A stretch of 64,000 bases of DNA from Salisapilia sapeloensis (Eukaryota; Oomycota; Peronosporomycetes; Peronosporales; Salisapiliaceae): positions 1 through 64,000 of the forward strand of contig JAADVB010000037.1 of assembly GCA_023334545.1 (NCBI GenBank). Reading direction: 5' to 3'. Positions within the stretch are counted from its first letter, which is position 1, and the number at the start of each line of letters is the position of its first letter. The notes beneath the pieces were generated by a model. It was given only the letters and a program-made list of their open reading frames with translations. It made no database searches and had not been told where the DNA came from. Position numbers and translations under genes: made by a program. Shown piece after piece: positions 1 through 9,548 of this stretch.

Positions 1-2205
1 GAAATTCCTACCGAGGCGCCGGTTTCGGATGGATCTGGAGACCTTCCTCCTATTCTTCCGGCTATTGATGGGTCTGGTGACTTACTTCCTACACTTCCGC
101 CTGGTGACGGATCTGGCGATGTGCTTCCTACGCTTCCGCCTGGTGACGGATCTGGCGATGTGCTTCCTACACTTCCGCCTGGTGACGGATCTGGAGACTT
201 ACCTCCTGATGCTTCGTCTGGCAGTAGTTCTAACGACAGCAGCCCAACGATGGCACCTTCCTCGAGCGGATCTGGCGACATCCCGCCTAGCGTTTCTCCA
301 GGCAACGGTTCGGATGCCAATGCTGGTTCACAACCACAGGGATACGATGGTTCGGATGCTGGAAGCTACCTTCCACCCATCGAGGATGGATCAGGCACAG
401 ATTTCGATGACACCAATTCGTCGCATGGAAATGGCAGTGATGGTTACCATGAGCGTCCGTCTGCTAGTAAAGACCACGACAGTGAAGAGAGCGATTCAGG
501 CGATTACATTCCGCCTAGTAAAATTCCGAACGTTGTCGTTGACATTGGCAAAGAGACGAATGCGCCAAGCAGCGACAGTGGAGAAGATGATGACGAGAAC
601 GATGATGATATGGGCCAAGGCGAACCGGATGTGATTATGTACACTCCGGATGAGTCAGTCGAGGAGGCATCGGACAAGTTTGCGATTCCAGATATTGTCG
701 ATTCGGATGATCAACAGCCTTTGGCGCACCATAACACTGTGAAACAGGCTCAAATCCTGACTACAAGTGATACGCATGACAAGGAGGAAAACGAAGGTGT
801 GCTTCAGTACCGTCGAGGAGACATTGGTAAAAACGCTGGGACGGATGCCACAGGTGTGCAAAATGGCGACGCTCTGTCTGGCGCGACGTCTGCTTTCTAT
901 GACTTTATGCGATACGCTTCCGTGTCTTTCGCTGGAGTCTCCGTCGCGCTCTTGCTCTTCTTCCACTATATCTCACTGGACTCTGCACTCGTGTGGACGA
1001 ACGCTGCCTGGTCTCCGAATACGTGGGAGTTTATCTTATATGGTGCCTACTTGCAGCAGCTATCGTCCATTTCTCATTTGACATTGACAAAGACACCGTA
1101 TTGGCTCTACGCCCACACGGATGCTTTTGCATGGATCGATTTTTTGATCCAGACTAGCAAGGACGGTGAAAGCCGGCGACTGGAAACGGTGTTGAGAGAC
1201 GGTCTAGTTGCGTACGGTGATCGCATCCACATTGATGAATCGAATCTTTTGATCACTGCGACGATTGGCGCTGCCGTGGTCCTAATCGTACTCATCACCT
1301 TGTACATCATCGTCGCGATTATCGCTAAGAAAGAGGCGGAGGGATCCTTGGCAGAAAGTGAATGTGGGCCGACTTCACGCTCGGTGCATCGTCTACGCAG
1401 TGCCTCTATCCGAACGCTAGGTCTATTGGTGCTGCTCTGGTACTTTTCGCTGTACCCTCTGAGCGCCTTGTCTACCTTTGAGATTGCGATGGAATACGAA
1501 TCCGCAGAGATCACGGGTGTGCTAGCCATTGCTCTCATCTGTCTACTCGTTTGTCTGGTCTTCCTAGCCGTGTGTGGCCGTGTCATCCTCCATAAGACGC
1601 GAGACCAGCTTCTTCAGTTTGAAAAGTTGGCAACCTGGGGATCCTTGTACGCCGAGTACACGTACAACCGCCGGATGTTCTTCATGATCACAGCATTTGT
1701 ACAGATCCTCACAGGTGTCTTTGTGGGATCTCTGGACTCGTCCATGACACAACTCATTCTTGTCATCGCAGTGCAACTGCTGTATGTCGTTGCTGTAGTC
1801 GTGTGCGCACCGTTTGCTGAGAATCTAGTCCGGAACATCGTCCTTGTACTCACGTCGGTCAAGATTCTAAACTACGCTCTGTCCTTTGCGTACATTCACT
1901 CGAGCTCTCTTGGATCGGACGGCCGATCACAAGTGGGTAACGCGTTCATCATTATCAACACATTGCTCATTTGCTGCTGGTTCCTCCGCCACCTCGTCAT
2001 CTTCGGCACGTACATTCGTGCCTGGATGGCGAAGAATGAACAGGAGTTGGCAACACCGACGACAAACGCAATGGGGACTGGTAAATACGATCCCTCGGCG
2101 CAAGGGACGGACTTACCTTTTGTGCACATTCAGAGCTCTCGCTACGGTCCGTCTAGCGAAGGGTCAATGATGCTCCAGCCACAGGGTCAAGGACGAGCTC
2201 TTTAA
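1..2205 (+). CDS. TRP/FLC-like multispanning membrane protein, 5' partial
   Basis: The reading frame is open from base 1 to the stop at 2203-2205, so the N terminus lies outside the window. The visible 734 residues begin with a Ser/Gly/Asp/Pro-rich region of about 290 residues, partly made of a 13-residue repeat, then about eight hydrophobic segments and a short polar tail. The membrane half contains WSPNTWEF, LSSISHLTLTKTPYW, TWGSLYAEYTYNRRMFF and a PFAENLVRN-type loop, in the order seen in the fungal TRP/FLC ion-channel family (Pfam PF06011). It is a paralogue of the protein at 4746-7622. I infer a plasma- or endomembrane protein with a mucin-like ectodomain; channel activity is not shown. 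The family call rests on motif resemblance by eye. Confidence 0.75.
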   Translation, partial: EIPTEAPVSDGSGDLPPILPAIDGSGDLLPTLPPGDGSGDVLPTLPPGDGSGDVLPTLPPGDGSGDLPPDASSGSSSNDSSPTMAPSSSGSGDIPPSVSPGNGSDANAGSQPQGYDGSDAGSYLPPIEDGSGTDFDDTNSSHGNGSDGYHERPSASKDHDSEESDSGDYIPPSKIPNVVVDIGKETNAPSSDSGEDDDENDDDMGQGEPDVIMYTPDESVEEASDKFAIPDIVDSDDQQPLAHHNTVKQAQILTTSDTHDKEENEGVLQYRRGDIGKNAGTDATGVQNGDALSGATSAFYDFMRYASVSFAGVSVALLLFFHYISLDSALVWTNAAWSPNTWEFILYGAYLQQLSSISHLTLTKTPYWLYAHTDAFAWIDFLIQTSKDGESRRLETVLRDGLVAYGDRIHIDESNLLITATIGAAVVLIVLITLYIIVAIIAKKEAEGSLAESECGPTSRSVHRLRSASIRTLGLLVLLWYFSLYPLSALSTFEIAMEYESAEITGVLAIALICLLVCLVFLAVCGRVILHKTRDQLLQFEKLATWGSLYAEYTYNRRMFFMITAFVQILTGVFVGSLDSSMTQLILVIAVQLLYVVAVVVCAPFAENLVRNIVLVLTSVKILNYALSFAYIHSSSLGSDGRSQVGNAFIIINTLLICCWFLRHLVIFGTYIRAWMAKNEQELATPTTNAMGTGKYDPSAQGTDLPFVHIQSSRYGPSSEGSMMLQPQGQGRAL
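85..201 (+). repeat. 39-nt tandem repeat, three units, in coding sequence
   Basis: Units at 85-123, 124-162 and 163-201 are nearly identical and encode LPTLPPGDGSGDV. The length is a multiple of three, so unit gain or loss keeps the frame. The third unit has diverged at its end. Confidence 0.85.
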
Positions 2206-2463
2206 GCTGCTGCCTAGACGTAGATTTTGATCACCAACTGCGTCCAACTGGCAAAGAATTGTCGCGTTTCAACTGGAAAACTGTTCTTTGCCGCTGGTAA
2301 CTTGTACATAAGGCTGGGCAACGCTCGGAGGGAATGGCTAATGACTCGCAGGACGAGAATATAACAATTTTAGATTTTCAAAGCATGCATCCTCCTAGAT
2401 ACTTTCACGAATGTTTTTCGTTATCCAATACAAGTGTCATCTTGACTTTTGAATCACGTTTAT

Positions 2464-4230
2464 TTATTCTAGAGATTCCCTCGACTCTAGTTGTTCGATA
2501 CCTCGCTTCTCCTGCTGTTTCAACTTGTGCTTGGAATCAGCGTATGCGCATGTAAGCCAGAGGAATGCCCAGCAGCTCCAGAATAGCACGATGCGGAAAC
2601 CGATACGGTATGTACACGCAATGTCACAATGATCGGATGCGTGCTTGACGATGAGGTTCATGACAAACCCTGGAAGGTACGAGCTGAGTGCATATCCGAA
2701 CAAGTTGTACGCGCCATACGCGACAGAAGAGGCTAACGGACGCAATCGATGAGGCGTACTCGAGATAACGATGCCAGAGCATGCAGGGAGCAGACTGCCG
2801 CCACAGAACAGCATGAGCCACAGGAAGATGGCGATGAACCAAGAAGTGTGGAAGAATGAAATTGGGAGCGATGCTAGACAACCAACGATCCCTAAAATCA
2901 TGCAGAGTTTCAAGGCATTCGCTTGGTTCCTCGAACCCGTGTACCCGCCAAAATAATCGATCAGCCAGCCTCCGAAGAAAACACCTCCAATCGGTCCAGT
3001 TCCACTTACGATCAAATAAGACAAGTGGATTTGATACGCAGAGTCATCAGTGTTCGTAGTGAGATACAGCGTCGTCCAGAACTGAACACCGGCGACCACG
3101 AAGAAGAGCGAGGAGAGGCCTAGCACCAAAAAGACGTACACTTTGACCTGAAGTAGCTCTCGAAGCTGTGCGAATTGCGTCTGGTACTCAAAGCTATCAC
3201 TGGGTGAAAGAGGCACTCTTGCCTTGACTTCGCTATAGTTGCCAGCTTCATTCGCGGCATGTGCCAACCTCTCGTCGTCTGCCTTGTCGTTCTCACTGCT
3301 ATTGCTGTCTTCTTCACTGCTATTTTTATTCGGCACTACGGCGTCATCCAACATGACAGACATTCGTCGTGGCTTTGGGCCTGGATGGGACGACTGATGT
3401 AGTTGTAGATGCTCCCTCGGAATAAAGAAAACGAGGATCATGAATGGAAGAACGGCAAAGAACTCGACTAAGAATGGCCATCGCCAGCAATAAATACCAC
3501 CACATACATCCATCGTCGCGTCTGCATTGCCTTCTGGCCGCACACTGCCGCTTTCGTATCGAGCTGCAAAGTTCTGATACATGGAGAACAGCAAGCTATT
3601 GGTACTTTGTCCAAACGTGCCGTTCTCATCTGAGCTATCTGACAGTAGTCCTTCTACTTCTTCAGACGGAGCAACGTAGGACGTGGCCGACCAGATTGCG
3701 ACCGAGCCGACAAAGTAGCCGACGGTGATTCCAATCGGTGCTGCTGCCTGCAAATAACTCATCCAGGCCCCTCGTTTCTCCCGAGGAGCGTACTCATGCA
3801 CCCACAGAGGCGAGTAGACACAATGGAAAGCTTGCGTTAAGCCCACGATGCCTCGCATGCAAATGAGTAGCGTGCTCGAGACGCCATGCCATATCGGAGT
3901 GCAAGCAAACACAAGCACCGCGAAGTTATTGGCAAGTAAGGAGTAGCCGAGCACCGGCCGAGGCCCATATCGACGAAGCACGGAGCTGGCACATGGAGAT
4001 GCGAACGCGATTGTGAAATAGACGATGGCTCCGAGTAACCCCTGCTCCTGAGGGTTGAGCACGAAAGCGAGGGTGAATTGCTGCAGTAGAGAAGGCACGG
4101 CTCCTGCCTCCAAGTACATAAACATCTGCGTAAGCAAGAGGTACTTAAACAGATACGTGGCTTTTGCATTTCGCTCCTGCACGTCCTCGCTAGATTCTAT
4201 CGAGCCATACTTCTTCGGTGACCCTGACAT
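2464..4230 (-). CDS. Major facilitator superfamily transporter
   Basis: This is a 588-residue protein with about 12 hydrophobic segments and the start ATG at 4230. The N-terminal half has MFS-like features: a first segment after a short polar tail, SSVLRRYGPRPVLGYS in the loop 2-3 position, and a long region with LWVHEYAPREKRGAW. A polar, acidic, Ser-rich central cytoplasmic loop (about residues 290-365) divides the two six-helix halves. The second half has GGVFFGGWLIDYFGG, another loop 2-3-type motif. The layout resembles spinster/OATP-like MFS carriers, but the substrate cannot be read from the sequence. The gene is intronless and lies between the two TRP/FLC-like paralogues, sharing a 515-bp divergent upstream region with the second one. 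Confidence 0.85.
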   Translation of the reverse strand: MSGSPKKYGSIESSEDVQERNAKATYLFKYLLLTQMFMYLEAGAVPSLLQQFTLAFVLNPQEQGLLGAIVYFTIAFASPCASSVLRRYGPRPVLGYSLLANNFAVLVFACTPIWHGVSSTLLICMRGIVGLTQAFHCVYSPLWVHEYAPREKRGAWMSYLQAAAPIGITVGYFVGSVAIWSATSYVAPSEEVEGLLSDSSDENGTFGQSTNSLLFSMYQNFAARYESGSVRPEGNADATMDVCGGIYCWRWPFLVEFFAVLPFMILVFFIPREHLQLHQSSHPGPKPRRMSVMLDDAVVPNKNSSEEDSNSSENDKADDERLAHAANEAGNYSEVKARVPLSPSDSFEYQTQFAQLRELLQVKVYVFLVLGLSSLFFVVAGVQFWTTLYLTTNTDDSAYQIHLSYLIVSGTGPIGGVFFGGWLIDYFGGYTGSRNQANALKLCMILGIVGCLASLPISFFHTSWFIAIFLWLMLFCGGSLLPACSGIVISSTPHRLRPLASSVAYGAYNLFGYALSSYLPGFVMNLIVKHASDHCDIACTYRIGFRIVLFWSCWAFLWLTCAYADSKHKLKQQEKRGIEQLESRESLE

Positions 4231-4745
4231 CGTCCACTGAAGTAGTTCCGGAAAGAATTCTGATAATTTTGTGGTCTGTAATATCCGGTACAGTAGCGGT
4301 ACAGGTTTTCGAACTTTTATAGTCTGACACGGTTGACACGGCTGTCACGACGTTTTCGCAGCGTTTCTGCATAGGTACAACCATTTCAGCCAATGACCGT
4401 CGACAATGAGTGTAGCGGCGCTCAAGTTTCCATATCCAGTTTGAACCGACGAGTCTTCGCTCGCGCCGCGCCCCAAATTGCACGTATCGGATGATGATGC
4501 GGTGCTATTGACAAGCTTCAAATCGAAAGTTGGTGACTGCAGGCACTTTAAATTGCAAATCTGATGGGTGTACCGTACGATCGCCAGTCGCCAGGTTTCT
4601 ACATCCACCATATGACTGGATCCATTTTACGTGGCGACGTACTAATGACCGCGATTGACCTGCCACTCACGAAAGTTTCTAGGTTCGCCCACCTCGCGGT
4701 CATCGTCGGGTTCCGCATAGTTCAACTGAAACTTTCATCGCGAAG
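4231..4745. promoter_or_regulatory. Divergent upstream region, MFS gene and TRP/FLC-like gene
   Basis: This 515-bp stretch separates two divergently transcribed start codons (4230 minus, 4746 plus). No credible gene was seen in it. It must hold both core promoters, but no element could be fixed with confidence. Confidence 0.5.
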
Positions 4746-7622
4746 ATGGTGAGCTTGCGCTCAATCATGCGCACAGTAGTCATCGTAACCGCGCTGGTTT
4801 CGACAGCAGCCAGTGCTGAGCGTCGGAATTTGCAAGATGGCAGTTCAAATCCCTCGCCGACCATTACGGCGCCAGCTCCCTCGCAGCAGCCCCCGGGGAT
4901 ACCTACGGAAGTCCCCAGTGCGGGGAGCAGCGGTTCTAGTGATAGCGACGATGACACTCCCTCGCCATCGCAAACGTCAGCTCCCGGCAATGGCAGTAGT
5001 AATGGTGATGATAGTGGCTCATCAGACCTTTCATTTTCAAGCTCAACGGGGTCCAGCACCTCAAGATCTGGAAGCTCTGTAGATTCAGGTGATCAAGGAA
5101 GTTCCTTCGACGCATCCCATCCGTGCTCTCCGTTGGACCCGTTTTGTATTCCCGACACAACACCACCAGATTCAGACACTAGCTCTGGAAGCGATGGAAG
5201 CGCGACTGCGTCTCCATCTACATCCAATTCCGATGACAACTCTGGAAGCGATGGAAGCGCGACTGCATCTCCATCTACATCCGGCTCAGGCTCGGACTCT
5301 GGAAGCAATGGTAATCCGATCACATTGCCTCCATCTGACTCAGACTCAGGCTCGGACTCTGGAAGCAGTGGTAATCCGATCACATTGCCTCCATCTACAT
5401 CCGATTCCGGTGACAACTCTGGAAGCGATGGAAGCGCGACTGCGTCTCCATCTACATCCGGCTCAGGCTCGGACTCTGGAAGCAGTGGTAATCCGATCAC
5501 ATTGCCCCCATCTACATCCGGCTCAGGCTCGGACTCTGGAAGCAGTGGTAGTCCGACCACATCTCCATCGTCGTCAGCTTCAAACGCAGATTCGGGAAGT
5601 GGTGAGGATCCAATCACAACTCCATCTTCATCAGCTTCTGGTGACTATTCTGGAAGCGTTTCTATACCATCCGCTCCACCATCTCTTTCTGGCTCGAGTA
5701 GTGGTACACCTTCATCGGACAACTCTAATGATGCCACAAGCCCACCAAATGGTAGTACGGGCGCCCCTTCTTCAGCTTCTGAAAGCGGAGCGCCCTCGAC
5801 TTCATCGTCTGGAACTGGCACTGACTCTGGGAGCGTCAACGAGTCTCCAGTAGAAGGAGACGGCAGCGACAGTGGAATTGAGACGGAGTTACCAAATGTG
5901 GATGTCCCTATTGCGACCGAAACCAACCCCCCATCGCCCATACGCGATCCAGATAACGGCAATGATCTTGGGAATGCTAACGACCAACAGGACGTTATTG
6001 TGTACAACTCAAAAGACTATGACGATCCCACCGATCCGTTTGGTGTTCCTGACATCTCTGATGACAGTGCCAGCTACATCGGCACGCAACAGCCTTTAAC
6101 GACCGATAGTGAGCCAGATGATGAAAGTGAAGCAAGAGAGTACCGTCGTAGCCCTATCGACAGAGGCGATAATGATAGACCCCAAGTCGCAAGCGAGAAT
6201 GTGCTTACAGGAGCCAATGCTACCTTCCACGACTTTATGCGGTACTCGTCTGTCGTATTCGCTGCCGTTTCTCTCGCGCTTCTCGTCTTCTTCCACTACA
6301 TTTTACTGGATCCGACGCTTGTCTGGGCAAGTGCCACCTGGTCACCCAACACTTGGGAGTTTCTCCTCTACGGTGCTTATTTGCAGCAGTTATCATCCAT
6401 TTCTCACTTGACGCTGACAAAGACGCCGTATTGGTTGTACACACAGACAGACGCATTCTCTTGGGTCAATTTCCTGATTGAGAGGAATGGGGACGATGAC
6501 AACGCATCCAGACGATTGGAGGTTACGATTAAAGAAGGCTTTGTGTCATACGGAGATCGTATAGGTGTGCCTGAGGCTGACTTGGTCAACTCTGCAGCTA
6601 GTGGAGTTGCGATTGTACTAGCACTCCTCCTCCTCGTCTACATTGTCGTAGTACTTATCGCTAGGAGGAAAGCACAGGGAGTAACTTACAGCAGCCAAGG
6701 CTCGTACAACCAGCATTCGGCCACTCGTCTGCGCAACTTTTCCATCCGCACCCTAGGGCTCATGGTACTCCTGTGGTATTTCGCATTGTATCCACTCATG
6801 GCCTTGTCATCTTTTGAAATCGAGATGGAGATTGATGCAAGACAGGTGTCCGGCAGTGTGGCTGTCGCTATCATCTGTATCTTGGTCTCTCTTGCCTTCC
6901 TTGCCGTATGTGGTCGAATCATTCTCCACAAGTCAAGAGAAGAGCTGCTGCAGTTTGAAAACCTTGCGACCTGGGGATCATTGTACGCAGAGTTCACGTA
7001 CAATCGACGCATGTTTTTTATGCTCACGGGTGCGGTGCAAATTGCCACTGGTATATTTGTTGGTGCGGTGGACAAAACCCCGACTCAACTGATCCTCCTC
7101 ATTGCTGTGCAGGCCGTCTATTTCATATCTGTGATCGTCATCGCTCCATTCTCTGAAAGCTTTGTACGAAACATTGTTTTGGCTCTGACGGTCATCAAAA
7201 TGTTCAACTTCGCGCTCGCATTTGCTTGGTTACGATCGCCGTCGACAGGTAGCTCCGATCGGGATCGAATCGCCGAAGCTTTCATCGGGATAAATGTGAT
7301 TTTGATCCTAGTCTGGTTCATACGACACCTGATTATCTTTGGTATGTACCTCCGAGCATGGATCGCCAAGGACTCGGAAGAGGCGATGACCCCTAACGCT
7401 AGTCCAGAGGTGAGGCCTTCGTCCAAGCACACTTCATCGACCAACCCGTTGTCGGGACACTATGCCGTGTTCCGGACTGGTAACACGAACGACGAAGAGT
7501 CTCAGAGCCCAGATACATTGACGTATCACATGGACGTGGAGAGCGCCCGAATGAGAGACGAAGCTTCGCAGAGTCCAGACACATCCACGTACCGTCCTCA
7601 AGACTCTGTTCGTTCATACTAA
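4746..7622 (+). CDS. TRP/FLC-like membrane protein with mucin-like repeat ectodomain
   Basis: The protein has 958 residues. The start ATG at 4746 gives a signal peptide (basic start, hydrophobic run, AASA-type cleavage region near residue 24). Residues about 25-480 are almost wholly Ser, Gly, Asp, Pro and Thr and include seven 19-20-residue repeats. Residues about 490-890 hold about eight membrane segments with WSPNTWEF, LSSISHLTLTKTPYW, TWGSLYAEFTYNRRMFF and SESFVRNIV, matching the upstream paralogue closely. The order resembles fungal TRP/FLC (PF06011) proteins, where a luminal or extracellular domain precedes a TRP-like core. The C-terminal tail carries a short duplicated SQSPDT motif. No intron is needed. 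The likely site is the cell surface or secretory membranes; the function is inferred only. Confidence 0.8.
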   Translation: MVSLRSIMRTVVIVTALVSTAASAERRNLQDGSSNPSPTITAPAPSQQPPGIPTEVPSAGSSGSSDSDDDTPSPSQTSAPGNGSSNGDDSGSSDLSFSSSTGSSTSRSGSSVDSGDQGSSFDASHPCSPLDPFCIPDTTPPDSDTSSGSDGSATASPSTSNSDDNSGSDGSATASPSTSGSGSDSGSNGNPITLPPSDSDSGSDSGSSGNPITLPPSTSDSGDNSGSDGSATASPSTSGSGSDSGSSGNPITLPPSTSGSGSDSGSSGSPTTSPSSSASNADSGSGEDPITTPSSSASGDYSGSVSIPSAPPSLSGSSSGTPSSDNSNDATSPPNGSTGAPSSASESGAPSTSSSGTGTDSGSVNESPVEGDGSDSGIETELPNVDVPIATETNPPSPIRDPDNGNDLGNANDQQDVIVYNSKDYDDPTDPFGVPDISDDSASYIGTQQPLTTDSEPDDESEAREYRRSPIDRGDNDRPQVASENVLTGANATFHDFMRYSSVVFAAVSLALLVFFHYILLDPTLVWASATWSPNTWEFLLYGAYLQQLSSISHLTLTKTPYWLYTQTDAFSWVNFLIERNGDDDNASRRLEVTIKEGFVSYGDRIGVPEADLVNSAASGVAIVLALLLLVYIVVVLIARRKAQGVTYSSQGSYNQHSATRLRNFSIRTLGLMVLLWYFALYPLMALSSFEIEMEIDARQVSGSVAVAIICILVSLAFLAVCGRIILHKSREELLQFENLATWGSLYAEFTYNRRMFFMLTGAVQIATGIFVGAVDKTPTQLILLIAVQAVYFISVIVIAPFSESFVRNIVLALTVIKMFNFALAFAWLRSPSTGSSDRDRIAEAFIGINVILILVWFIRHLIIFGMYLRAWIAKDSEEAMTPNASPEVRPSSKHTSSTNPLSGHYAVFRTGNTNDEESQSPDTLTYHMDVESARMRDEASQSPDTSTYRPQDSVRSY
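5184..5591 (+). repeat. Seven 57-60-nt imperfect coding repeats
   Basis: Seven consecutive units encode variants of SGSDGSATASPSTSGSGSD and SGSSGNPITLPPSTSGSGSD. The two flavours alternate, which suggests unequal exchange of a higher-order block. All unit lengths are multiples of three. Confidence 0.8.
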
Positions 7623-7651
7623 GGGACGGACGCTTCCTCTGAAAACAAACT

Positions 7652-7678
7652 AAATGTTGAAATGTTGAAATGTTGAAA
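7652..7678 (+). repeat. 8-nt tandem repeat in 3' flank
   Basis: AAATGTTG occurs three times in a row just after the stop codon of the 4746-7622 gene. It is a simple microsatellite with no other sign of function. Confidence 0.7.
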
Positions 7679-7749
7679 AGGAATACCTGCTGATTTGAAA
7701 GCGTAGAGCATGACTATCAACAAACAAGTATTGAAGCAAATGATGTGTT

Positions 7750-8571
7750 TTACACGAACAATGAATTATATTCATCGTCGACTTTCAGTTCTTCTACTGC
7801 TGCCGGATCAGTTTTAGGCTTCTTGTTCTTATCTTTCTTGTCTAACTTTGTTTCCACACTCTCGATAAGCTTTCGCGCTTCCTTCGAGAGCGCATCGTTC
7901 CGTGTAATGTGCGCGTTGGCGTTCGAGCTCACAAACTGTCGGTTTTCTAGATCCAGATCCAACACCACTGGCTGCTTCCCGTCTCGTCCAGTCACATCGT
8001 CCGATATATCGTAGAACTTTTCATCTTCATCAATGACAGTGCTCCTGGATACCTGGCTGCTGTCTAGTGCCACTAGTTTCTCCATATGCTCTTGAGCTTG
8101 TCGACTTTGGGATGAAGCATCGGTGCCCGACAACTCGTAGTAGTTGAGTTCAGTCTTGCAAAACGAGCAGTATTTACTCCCATTGTACTCAATTTTACCA
8201 CAATGGAGGCAGTTAATAATCTGCTTGTGCATCACTTTCTTGTTCTTAGATTTGTCTTTCACGGTCTTAATGCGAGAATTATGCTCTTGCTGGCGAGGCA
8301 CCAGCGGTTGAAATTCTTTAGCATCCGCTGACATCTTGGCCGGTTTCTGCTGCTTTGATTCAGTCACTTTCGCCTTCCTTTCAAAGAGTTTGCTACTGAT
8401 GGTTTGAGCTCGACTCGGAAGTAGGCCAAGAAGGTCTGTCAGATACGGCTGTACCTCTTCCTTGGAGTTAAAGCTATTGAGAATGTGGTCGACGATTTCA
8501 TCCACTTCGTTGAAGCCGAGGGCGGCGCTCACCTCTGTCTTTAGCCACAATTTCTTATCGCTTGGGTTCAT
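7750..8571 (-). CDS. TRIP4: ASC-1/TRIP4-type zinc-finger protein
   Basis: This 273-residue protein starts at ATG 8571. An N-terminal helical segment (SAALGFNEVDEIVDHIL) resembles the N terminus of activating signal cointegrator 1. Around residues 118-148 lies a C2HC5-type zinc finger beginning INCLHCGKIEYN and continuing YCSFCKTEL. In animals TRIP4 is a subunit of the ASC-1 complex, which acts in transcription coactivation and ribosome-collision rescue. The C-terminal ASCH domain of animal TRIP4 is not present here; the protein ends after a Lys-rich stretch. It may therefore be the short protist form or a TRIP4 N-terminal paralogue. The next gene upstream is transcribed in the same direction. 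Confidence 0.75.
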   Translation of the reverse strand: MNPSDKKLWLKTEVSAALGFNEVDEIVDHILNSFNSKEEVQPYLTDLLGLLPSRAQTISSKLFERKAKVTESKQQKPAKMSADAKEFQPLVPRQQEHNSRIKTVKDKSKNKKVMHKQIINCLHCGKIEYNGSKYCSFCKTELNYYELSGTDASSQSRQAQEHMEKLVALDSSQVSRSTVIDEDEKFYDISDDVTGRDGKQPVVLDLDLENRQFVSSNANAHITRNDALSKEARKLIESVETKLDKKDKNKKPKTDPAAVEELKVDDEYNSLFV

Positions 8572-8743
8572 CTTGCTTTTGTGCTCGAGTATGCTGTCTT
8601 TTCATAGCTTTCATAGCAATTATTTTACTTTCATAGAACACCAAGCAAACGTTTCGAGGGGAAAGCGATTGTACTGCAATGAGATTGACATCAAAAAATG
8701 ACATAATCTGCTTTCGTGCTTTCCAAAACATAGATATTGCAGA

Positions 8744-9250
8744 CTAGTCGAACTGTTGGCGCATGGCCATCTCCTGTTCTGATTTCCAATGTCGATAGTC
8801 GTCGCCGATACCAGCCTGGCCTTTCATTCGCTGACCCTTTACACGCTCTTTGGCATTCAACTTCTTCCTCTTTTCAGTCGCTATCTCCTCTTTGGTTGGC
8901 TTGTATCTCCGCTTTCGATCCTGTGGCTCAGCTGGACTTGGTGTCGGTATGGACTTTCCTTCTTCTGCCTCTTGTTTCTTTAAATTTTCATCCTCCACAG
9001 CTTTTGTGGTTTCCATTTTCTTTGCTTTTGCTTCCTCCTTCTCCCTCTGCTCTTGTAAAAGCTTAGCACGGCCATGCGGGTCAAAGGATGACGGAGCGTC
9101 CGAGACGGCAGATAAGACACTATCCACAGAGGGTAGAGACGCTAGCTGTGCATCCTCATTGTCCTCTTCCTTTCCTTCCGACCTAGCAACCTCTTCTTCC
9201 TCCGACTCGTCTGAACTACTTGAATATGTGCCTTCAAGGAGAAAGGACAT
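8744..9250 (-). CDS. Small nuclear-type basic protein, unknown
   Basis: The protein has 168 residues with its ATG at 9250. The N-terminal half is acidic and Ser-rich, the middle is a Lys/Glu-rich helix, and the C-terminal 50 residues are strongly basic, ending in a compact block with KERVKGQRMKGQAG, DDYRHWKSEQEM and RQQFD. This charge pattern and a block with Trp and Gly look like a conserved terminal motif of a nuclear or nucleolar protein, but I do not recognise the family. It lies head to head with the gene at 9549, separated by about 300 bp. Confidence 0.65.
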   Translation of the reverse strand: MSFLLEGTYSSSSDESEEEEVARSEGKEEDNEDAQLASLPSVDSVLSAVSDAPSSFDPHGRAKLLQEQREKEEAKAKKMETTKAVEDENLKKQEAEEGKSIPTPSPAEPQDRKRRYKPTKEEIATEKRKKLNAKERVKGQRMKGQAGIGDDYRHWKSEQEMAMRQQFD

Positions 9251-9548
9251 GCTGATCTCGATCTCAGCTTGTTTTACATCCAGTGGGTACCTGTAAGGTA
9301 CCGTTTGGAACAGCTGTAATCAACAACGTGTCACACAAATTCAGTTCAAAGTGCATCTGTCCTCCTGGGTGAAACCTCCCTCTCGCTAGGACTCGTGTCG
9401 CCTATCATTTCCATCTTCGCACTCACGCCTGCTCTCTCAAGCACATCCCAGTTCGAATCTCTTTTGAAAAGTCTTTCGTACGATCCCATCGACTCTTAAT
9501 GTACGCTTTCCATGCAGAATCTCTACTTTCTATTCTTATTGATCGCCC

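Noticed and set aside
5089-5853. Long open frames on both strands through the repeat ectodomain of the second TRP/FLC-like gene
   Set aside because: They follow from the repeat composition; the + frame at 4746-7622 has a signal peptide and a membrane core and is the real gene.
9451-9460. GTTCGAATCT, resembling a tRNA B box
   Set aside because: No matching A box, no cloverleaf arms could be paired around it.
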